Source: Candidatus Nanoanaerosalina archaeon (GTDB taxonomy: Archaea; Nanohalarchaeota; Nanosalinia; Nanosalinales; Nanoanaerosalinaceae). Taken from it: DNA of 11,387 nt. Made by a program: the position numbers and the translations under genes. The notes under the pieces were generated by a model. The model had not been told where the DNA came from and searched no databases. It saw only the letters and a program-made list of their open reading frames with translations. How positions within the stretch are numbered: position 1 is the first letter of the stretch; every line of letters starts with the position of its first letter. The stretch spans positions 1 through 11,387 of the forward strand of contig JALDAI010000021.1 in assembly GCA_022729285.1 (NCBI GenBank), in the 5' to 3' direction. Below are positions 7,075-11,387 of this stretch, in pieces.

Positions 7075-7661
7075 TAATTGTTCACCTCTTTCAAGTAAAT
7101 ATCTCTTGTCTGCCCCTTCCATCTGTAATCAAACGGATTTACAACCTCTATTTTACTGTCCGGAATATCTAAGTCGAATAAAAGAGAGTTTTTAGTATCG
7201 TCTCCGTGCGCTATTATACGGTCGGCCTCATATCCTGCTGTCCACTCCATATCAGATATCACTGCTGAGTGTTGGTCGGAGAAACCTCTTTCGTTCTCTG
7301 TTGAGTGTATAGTTATCAGGAAAGGCTTTTCCAAAAGGTTTGAAACCGTTACTCCGGCAGGTACGCAGCACCAGTCATTTGCATGTACTACATCGAATCC
7401 TTCTTCCTCGAATATCTCTCTTGCAACCCTTTTCACTTCATTGTTCATAATCATAGCCCAGTCATAGACGTTTTGAGCATCAAAGTTGACATGGACTTTC
7501 TCAACATTAACTTCCTCTCTCACACTGAAATGAGCTCCTTCATCAAATCCTACCAAGTAGACTTCGTCGCCCTGGTCTACTAAATAGTCTGAAAGACCTT
7601 TGCAGTACTCTGAAACCGCTTCTCCATCTCTTAAAACTCTTGATAGTATCAGTACTTTAAT
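7074..7661 (-). CDS. Stand-alone N-terminal GT-B domain, paralogue of the adjacent GT4 enzyme
   Basis: About 195 residues matching only the acceptor-side Rossmann domain of a GT4 glycosyltransferase. HANDW at 93-97 and HSTENER at 119-125 align with HAHDW and HSTQSGR of the downstream full-length enzyme. DMEWTAGYEADRIIA matches its RLEWYGTYEASEVIT. The reading stops where the inter-domain linker begins (VVNPFDYRW in place of FIPNGVD). The donor domain with its Arg/Lys and EX7E residues is absent, so it should not be catalytic alone. The frame is intact, so it looks maintained rather than decayed. I place the start at an ATT codon (7661-7659), 7 nt after GGAGGT; this gives MKVLILSRV, like typical GT4 starts. 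The alternative is TTG at 7691 (205 residues), which overlaps pgi by 29 nt and has no good RBS. Likely roles, all inferred: partner, regulator or acceptor-binding subunit of the neighbouring synthase. Confidence 0.8.
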   Translation of the reverse strand: MKVLILSRVLRDGEAVSEYCKGLSDYLVDQGDEVYLVGFDEGAHFSVREEVNVEKVHVNFDAQNVYDWAMIMNNEVKRVAREIFEEEGFDVVHANDWCCVPAGVTVSNLLEKPFLITIHSTENERGFSDQHSAVISDMEWTAGYEADRIIAHGDDTKNSLLFDLDIPDSKIEVVNPFDYRWKGQTRDIYLKEVNN

Positions 7662-7674
7662 ATTATCTACCTCC
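7659..7674 (-). promoter_or_regulatory. Strong Shine-Dalgarno site in front of an apparent AUU start codon
   Basis: The minus strand reads GGAGGT (7674-7669), AGATAAT, then ATT (7661-7659). The GGAGGT encodes the last Gly-Gly of phosphoglucose isomerase, and its TAA stop is two codons later. No ATG, GTG or TTG lies at the proper distance in the next gene's frame. The 7-nt spacing equals or approximates that of the other genes here (6-9 nt). Confidence 0.5.
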
Positions 7675-8835
7675 GTTAAACCTTTTTTCAAAACCTATTT
7701 CCTTGCTTTTCTCAACATCTGGCTGATTAAAAGGATTTAATCCCCTTATTTTAGCGCTGTAGTATGCGAAATACTGGATGAACGCTAAAAGCTCTCCGCA
7801 AACTTCCGGTTCAACTGTTTCAACCGAAATCTCTGCGAAAGGCATTTTTTCATGTTTTAAAACTGTTTTAACACCTTCTAACTCAGCTTCTAAAGACCTG
7901 TCTAAACCGGTGTCTTCAAACTCTTGTATCGGTTTCCCCCTAACAGGTATACCTTTAAATTCTTCGTCCACATTTAAAAAAGTCTTTAAATGGTCTTCAA
8001 CTTTGAACAACAATGTAACAAGATTCTTCCTACCTCCGAAAAGTCTCTGGATAGTATGGTGCTGGCACTCGGGACCCATATCTCCAAAAAACGTCTGTCC
8101 TTTCCCGTCTTTACAGTAAGTCTCGTGCATAGACTGGATTAGGAAAGGGAAGTAGCCGAAAATTTTGTAGGAGTAAAAAGGCGTGAAAACTTCTCTGTAA
8201 CCGTTAACCTCGGCTTCATACATCGCAGAGGCTAGTTTGAAAGCAGGATTACCCGGTTTTTTTGAAAAACTGTTGTAAACCTTTTCTGCTCCCTCTCTAA
8301 TTTCCTCAAAATCTAGGCCAACAAAAGCTGCAGGAACCAAACCTGTTTCTGTAAGACCTGAATACCTTCCTGAAACATCTTTATGCTCTATAAACCCTTC
8401 TCCATTCTTCTCAATTATCTTTTTTAGAGCGCTATCTTTGTCGGATGTTACTCCGAAGAACGGATAGCTTTTATCTATAAAGTATAGAAGGGCTTCGATA
8501 ACACCTACGGTTTCCCCCGACTTGCTTATAGGCATTACAATCGTGTTCTCAGGATCAAGTTTTTGTGACAGCTCTTCAAGGTAGTCGGGATCCATACTGG
8601 TTACGATATAAGCTTCGCCTTCAGCACTACTCTTTAAAGCTTTATAATATGCTCTAAAAGAGGTTACAGAACCTCCGTTACCTATTACCACAAGGTTTTC
8701 TCTGCCGTGTTCCTCTGCTTTCTCTTTTATCTCGGTTAAATCCGGTTTTTTATCTACGAAGTACGGTCTGTTTTCAAAACCGTTTTCTTCTTCTCTTGCT
8801 TCAGGTAAGTTGTTAAGCTCTAAATTTATTTTCAC
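7663..8835 (-). CDS. pgi: Glucose-6-phosphate isomerase (archaeal/halophile-like PGI)
   Basis: Interconverts glucose-6-phosphate and fructose-6-phosphate, linking gluconeogenesis and glycolysis to glycogen. The 390-residue chain contains two SIS domains of the PGI superfamily. Visible motifs are IGNGGS (51-56), the phosphate-binding SKSGET (104-109), SGRYSGLTETG (155-165), a conserved Glu in HETY (Glu238), GPECQHH (254-260), and the C-terminal NPFNQPDVEKSK (367-378). Lys378 fits the conserved catalytic-site lysine of PGI signature 2. The length is near that of compact archaeal PGIs (about 400) and well below bacterial PGIs of about 550 residues. The start is GTG at 8835, with GGAGG at 8848-8844, 8 nt upstream; that RBS overlaps the TAG stop of the preceding synthase gene. 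It is the second gene of the four-gene glycogen operon. Confidence 0.94.
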   Translation of the reverse strand: MKINLELNNLPEAREEENGFENRPYFVDKKPDLTEIKEKAEEHGRENLVVIGNGGSVTSFRAYYKALKSSAEGEAYIVTSMDPDYLEELSQKLDPENTIVMPISKSGETVGVIEALLYFIDKSYPFFGVTSDKDSALKKIIEKNGEGFIEHKDVSGRYSGLTETGLVPAAFVGLDFEEIREGAEKVYNSFSKKPGNPAFKLASAMYEAEVNGYREVFTPFYSYKIFGYFPFLIQSMHETYCKDGKGQTFFGDMGPECQHHTIQRLFGGRKNLVTLLFKVEDHLKTFLNVDEEFKGIPVRGKPIQEFEDTGLDRSLEAELEGVKTVLKHEKMPFAEISVETVEPEVCGELLAFIQYFAYYSAKIRGLNPFNQPDVEKSKEIGFEKRFNGGR

Positions 8836-8847
8836 TTTAATCTCCTC

Positions 8848-10680
8848 CTATCCTCTCTGTAAAGCTTTTTCATGCGCTTCATAGTAATTATCTACAAGGA
8901 TGCTCCAAGAGGTTAACTGTACTGTTTTCCTTGCATTGTGTTTTCTCTCAGTTATCTCTGTTTTTGAGTAGTTCACAAATTTTTCAACAGTTTCCGCAAG
9001 GTTTTCAACGAACTCTCCGTAGCTAACATCTTTCCTCTTGACCACTTCTATACCCGGTTTATCTATCTCACAGTTATCCAGTAAGAACTGGCCAAAACCT
9101 GCTAAATCGGTTGTAAGAGATAAACATCCGCTAGCAGCTGTCTCTACAGGAGTGTATCCCCATGGCTCATAATAACTAGGAAAAATCCCGGCGCTAGTCG
9201 CTTTTATCGCGTCTTCGTAAGACATTGAAAGCATTTTATCCCCTCTTGTAAGGTATGTAGGATAAAACACTACCTTAACCCTATCATCCTCGCTGTTACT
9301 GATACCTTGCTCCTTCAGTTTTTCTAAAACATCGTCGTGAGAGTAATTAAGGTTGTAAGCGCATAAAGGAGGCTTCCCTCCTCTTTTCTCATGGAAGTTT
9401 TGCCGTATCATTTCTAACTCAACATCCTCGTTGAACTCTTCTTTTAGGAACTCTCCAACGCTCTCCCCGGAAGTTATTCTATCTAAAACACCGTTTTTAA
9501 TATCGGGTATCCTGTAATCGATATAATCCTCTAATTCATCGTGTAGAGAGATGTTTTCTAAAACTTCTAATTTTTCTCCTCGAATATCCGCAGGAATAAA
9601 TATGAATACGAAGAAGTCGTCTCCTTCTCTCTGGTTTAACTTTCCTAGAGCCTCTATAAACGAATCAACTCCTTTGTTGTGGAACTCGTACCTTCCTGAG
9701 ATGAAAAGAATCCTTGGGTCGTTCTCAAGATCTATGTCGTAGTAAGGTTCGAAGTAGGCTCTTAAGAAGTCCTTCATCCTGTCTTTCTTTACTTTATGTT
9801 GGTAAGATAGCTCTTCTAAGCTAGGGAACTCTTCTACATTGAATCCGTTAGGCACTACAATATCAGGTTTAACGCCTAGTACTGCGTGAGCTTCTTCTGC
9901 AGTAACCTTTGAAACTGTTGTAAATACGTCGCAGTTTTCCGCTCCTGCTTTCTCTATCTGGTGTCTTGATTTAACTCCGTAATTTTCCGCTAGCTCAGGC
10001 CCGTAATTTTTCTCCATGCTGCTTAGACGGGTGTAACGGTGTTTTATCTCTTCTGCTATCTCTTCATCAGCTCCTGATTCTTCCACCATAGACACAACAT
10101 CTCTACCAGCATTTGATAAAGCTCTTCCTAACACTGTTGCATGCGTTGTGAAAACAGACGGGAGATCTGACTCGAATATCGATGGTACTGAAAGCCATTC
10201 ATGAGCGTGTAGAACTGTTTCTCCTTCTAACTCTTTACTGATCTCATCAGAAAGCCTTCCTACCGCGTAAGCCCACTTTACAGGATCCTCAAACATAGGT
10301 CCTGAGTTCAAAGAGTCTATACCGAACCTTTCCCAGTACTCCGCTTTTATCTCATTAATATCTTTTTTAAGGTTTGTAGCGTCTACAAGTATACATTTAG
10401 GTTTGTGAGGTATTCTCCAAACGCCGTAATAACATTTTATCCCTTCTTCTTCAAGTCTCTCGAATACTTCTGAGTACTCGTTCTTAGGTCTTTTTGCGAA
10501 ATCTTTCCTGGCGTTTTCTTCGTCGTAATATCCTACGGTAATATAATTTTCCCCGTACTTTTCTTTCATCTTTCCGGCTTTAGATTTTAATACCTGGTAT
10601 ATCCCTCCTACTTTGTTAGAAACCTCATAAGAAACTTCTATAAGGTTTTTAGGTGTTTCAAACTCTTTTTCTTCAGACAT
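8848..10680 (-). CDS. GT3 family (eukaryote-type) glycogen synthase
   Basis: Elongates alpha-1,4-glucan chains from a nucleotide-glucose donor; eukaryotic members of GT3 use UDP-glucose. The 610-residue length is close to yeast and animal enzymes and far longer than bacterial GlgA (about 480). Motifs in order: EVSNKVGGIYQVLKSKA at 19-35, HAHEW at 158-162, TTHATVLGR at 178-186, PNGF at 277-280, SGRYEFHNKGVDSFIEAL at 328-345 (Arg330 and Lys336 for donor phosphates), and YYEPWGYTPVE at 503-513 with Glu505 and Glu513. TTDLAGFG follows at 523-530. The C-terminus lacks long Ser-rich regulatory tails like those of animal enzymes, and I cannot tell whether it keeps glucose-6-phosphate activation. The ATG at 10680 has no Shine-Dalgarno site, consistent with a short or leaderless first-gene transcript. 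It leads the operon with pgi and two GT4-like genes and is divergent from a probable debranching enzyme. Confidence 0.93.
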   Translation of the reverse strand: MSEEKEFETPKNLIEVSYEVSNKVGGIYQVLKSKAGKMKEKYGENYITVGYYDEENARKDFAKRPKNEYSEVFERLEEEGIKCYYGVWRIPHKPKCILVDATNLKKDINEIKAEYWERFGIDSLNSGPMFEDPVKWAYAVGRLSDEISKELEGETVLHAHEWLSVPSIFESDLPSVFTTHATVLGRALSNAGRDVVSMVEESGADEEIAEEIKHRYTRLSSMEKNYGPELAENYGVKSRHQIEKAGAENCDVFTTVSKVTAEEAHAVLGVKPDIVVPNGFNVEEFPSLEELSYQHKVKKDRMKDFLRAYFEPYYDIDLENDPRILFISGRYEFHNKGVDSFIEALGKLNQREGDDFFVFIFIPADIRGEKLEVLENISLHDELEDYIDYRIPDIKNGVLDRITSGESVGEFLKEEFNEDVELEMIRQNFHEKRGGKPPLCAYNLNYSHDDVLEKLKEQGISNSEDDRVKVVFYPTYLTRGDKMLSMSYEDAIKATSAGIFPSYYEPWGYTPVETAASGCLSLTTDLAGFGQFLLDNCEIDKPGIEVVKRKDVSYGEFVENLAETVEKFVNYSKTEITERKHNARKTVQLTSWSILVDNYYEAHEKALQRG

Positions 10681-10721
10681 AATATTTATGTGTTGACGAC
10701 AGGTTAAAAAAATACTTAATT

Positions 10722-10733
10722 CACTGTACAGTG
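10722..10733. promoter_or_regulatory. Perfect 12-bp palindrome, candidate operator in the divergent glycogen promoter region
   Basis: CACTGTACAGTG is identical on both strands. It is the only such perfect palindrome I saw in the intergenic DNA of this window. It lies about 36 bp before the TATA-like box of the right-hand gene and about 42 bp before the glycogen synthase ATG. Dimeric helix-turn-helix regulators bind sites of this form, and the position allows control of both directions. The regulator is unknown. Confidence 0.5.
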
Positions 10734-10763
10734 GTTAAGGTACGGGTTACCGGCTTTTTTTAT

Positions 10764-10777
10764 GGAAAATTTATAAT
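10764..10777 (+). promoter_or_regulatory. BRE and TATA box for the debranching-enzyme gene
   Basis: GGAAAA (10764-10769), a BRE-like purine run, is followed directly by TTTATAAT (10770-10777). The TATA centre near 10773 predicts transcription from about 10799, so the ATG at 10802 would be nearly leaderless. No Shine-Dalgarno site precedes that ATG, in agreement. Confidence 0.6.
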
Positions 10778-10801
10778 GCGCACCAACACCATTAATATTG
10801 T

Positions 10802-11387
10802 ATGAAGTACACCATTTCCGAAGACTTGGCAGAGTATAAAGGAACGGTTTCCAACATGCACGGATTCGTCCACAGGTATCTTGACACAGGTTTTAAGACT
10901 AAGTGGACAGGTTTTTGGGCTCCGCCTATAAAGTATCTGGACTACTTTGCTTTCAAAGTTAATGGAGAGTACTTATCTCCCGAAACTGTTGAAAAAACAG
11001 GTTATGGAGATAAAATGGTGTACCACCACAGAGTAGGGAGTTTAAAGGTTAAAGAGATTGTTGAGGCTCCTGAAGACCTTCCTGGCATAAGGGTTTCTCT
11101 AAAACTAATTAATACAAATATTGATTCTAAAACTGTTAAAGTAAAAATGGAGGCTGGAGTCGACATAAGACATAAATCAGACGATGTGCCAAAATCTGAG
11201 TACCGTGTTGATTACCACAACAACAGTATCGTTGTTGAATCCAGAGGAAAGAATCTTAGGATAAGTTCTGACAATAGTCCTGAGATAAAAGAGTTCAAAA
11301 AGGTTAAGGAACACTTTCCAGGGGCGAAACAGGTATGTGTGATACCGGGCAGTATGGAGTTCGAGGAAGAAGTTAGTCCGAAAAAAG
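10802..11387 (+). CDS. Probable glycogen debranching enzyme, N-terminal part (runs off right edge)
   Basis: An open frame from the ATG at 10802 continues to the window end (195 codons and one base). The translation begins MKYTISEDLAEYKGTVSN. It contains GFWAPPIKYLDYFAFKVNGEYLS near 37-59, then a series of beta-strand-like segments (GIRVSLKLINTN, VKVKMEAGVDIRHK). This resembles the N-terminal beta-sandwich domain of archaeal amylo-alpha-1,6-glucosidase / glycogen debranching proteins, whose catalytic (alpha/alpha)6 barrel would lie beyond the edge. The identification rests on overall pattern and on the divergent position next to glycogen synthase, not on catalytic residues. An alternative is another glycoside hydrolase with a similar N-terminal sandwich. 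The upstream BRE/TATA places transcription a few bases before the ATG, which supports this start. Confidence 0.6.
   Translation, partial: MKYTISEDLAEYKGTVSNMHGFVHRYLDTGFKTKWTGFWAPPIKYLDYFAFKVNGEYLSPETVEKTGYGDKMVYHHRVGSLKVKEIVEAPEDLPGIRVSLKLINTNIDSKTVKVKMEAGVDIRHKSDDVPKSEYRVDYHNNSIVVESRGKNLRISSDNSPEIKEFKKVKEHFPGAKQVCVIPGSMEFEEEVSPKK

Noticed and set aside
7075..7122. Sixteen-residue N-terminal extension of the GT4 gene to 7122
   Set aside because: The extension reads through the end of the preceding gene in another frame. The internal ATG at 7074 has a strong RBS and gives the usual family N-terminus.
7074..7691. Pseudogene interpretation of the half-length glycosyltransferase
   Set aside because: No frameshift or internal stop was seen, the RBS is strong, and the stop/start overlap with the next gene is precise. 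A pseudogene cannot be excluded without relatives, but the evidence favours a functional short gene.
6712..8119. Plus-strand frames at 6712-7065, 7383-7583 and 7778-8119
   Set aside because: All are opposite the GT4, half-GT and pgi genes and show no family motifs or start signals.

Overview
The window reads as a compact archaeal genome fragment, probably from a DPANN-type archaeon. A Nanohaloarchaeota-like lineage is my best guess, made from protein character only. Archaeal markers are an archaeal-type AspRS, a type II archaeal GAPDH, archaeal RNase HII and SMC, a GH57 amylase, TATA-like boxes about 25 bases before several starts, and GAGGT-type ribosome binding sites about 6-9 bases before internal operon genes. 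The DNA is AT-rich and the proteins are rich in Glu, Asp and Lys. No intergenic gap exceeds about 125 bases, and no tRNA, rRNA, CRISPR array or insertion sequence was seen.

Left part (1-3485, all minus strand): an information-processing block. In transcription order it holds an unrecognised 223-residue protein, RNase HII (rnhB), aspartyl-tRNA synthetase (aspS), and the N-terminal end of an SMC ATPase that runs off the left edge. The AspRS carries His26 and Pro85, residues associated with a non-discriminating enzyme that also charges tRNA-Asn.

Middle and right part (3608-11387): a sugar-phosphate and glycogen island. On the plus strand, type II GAPDH and a GH57 alpha-glucan enzyme form a two-gene unit. 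It ends at a hairpin placed between convergent units. On the minus strand, a four-gene operon runs from right to left: a GT3 (eukaryote-type) glycogen synthase, phosphoglucose isomerase, a one-domain glycosyltransferase, and a full-length GT4/GlgA-like glycosyltransferase. Its junctions are very tight (12 nt, 1 nt, and a 1-nt overlap). Divergent from the synthase is the start of a probable glycogen debranching enzyme, which leaves the window at the right edge. A perfect 12-bp palindrome sits between these two divergent genes.

Together the island suggests that triose phosphates and fructose-6-phosphate are converted to glucose-6-phosphate and stored as an alpha-glucan. The glucan would be built by two unrelated synthase families and remodelled or degraded by the GH57 enzyme and the debranching enzyme. 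Phosphoglucomutase, a nucleotide-sugar pyrophosphorylase and a glucan phosphorylase are not in this window. The most unusual points are the glycosyltransferase reduced to its N-terminal Rossmann domain, its apparent AUU start codon, the pairing of GT3 and GT4 synthases, and the palindromic operator candidate.
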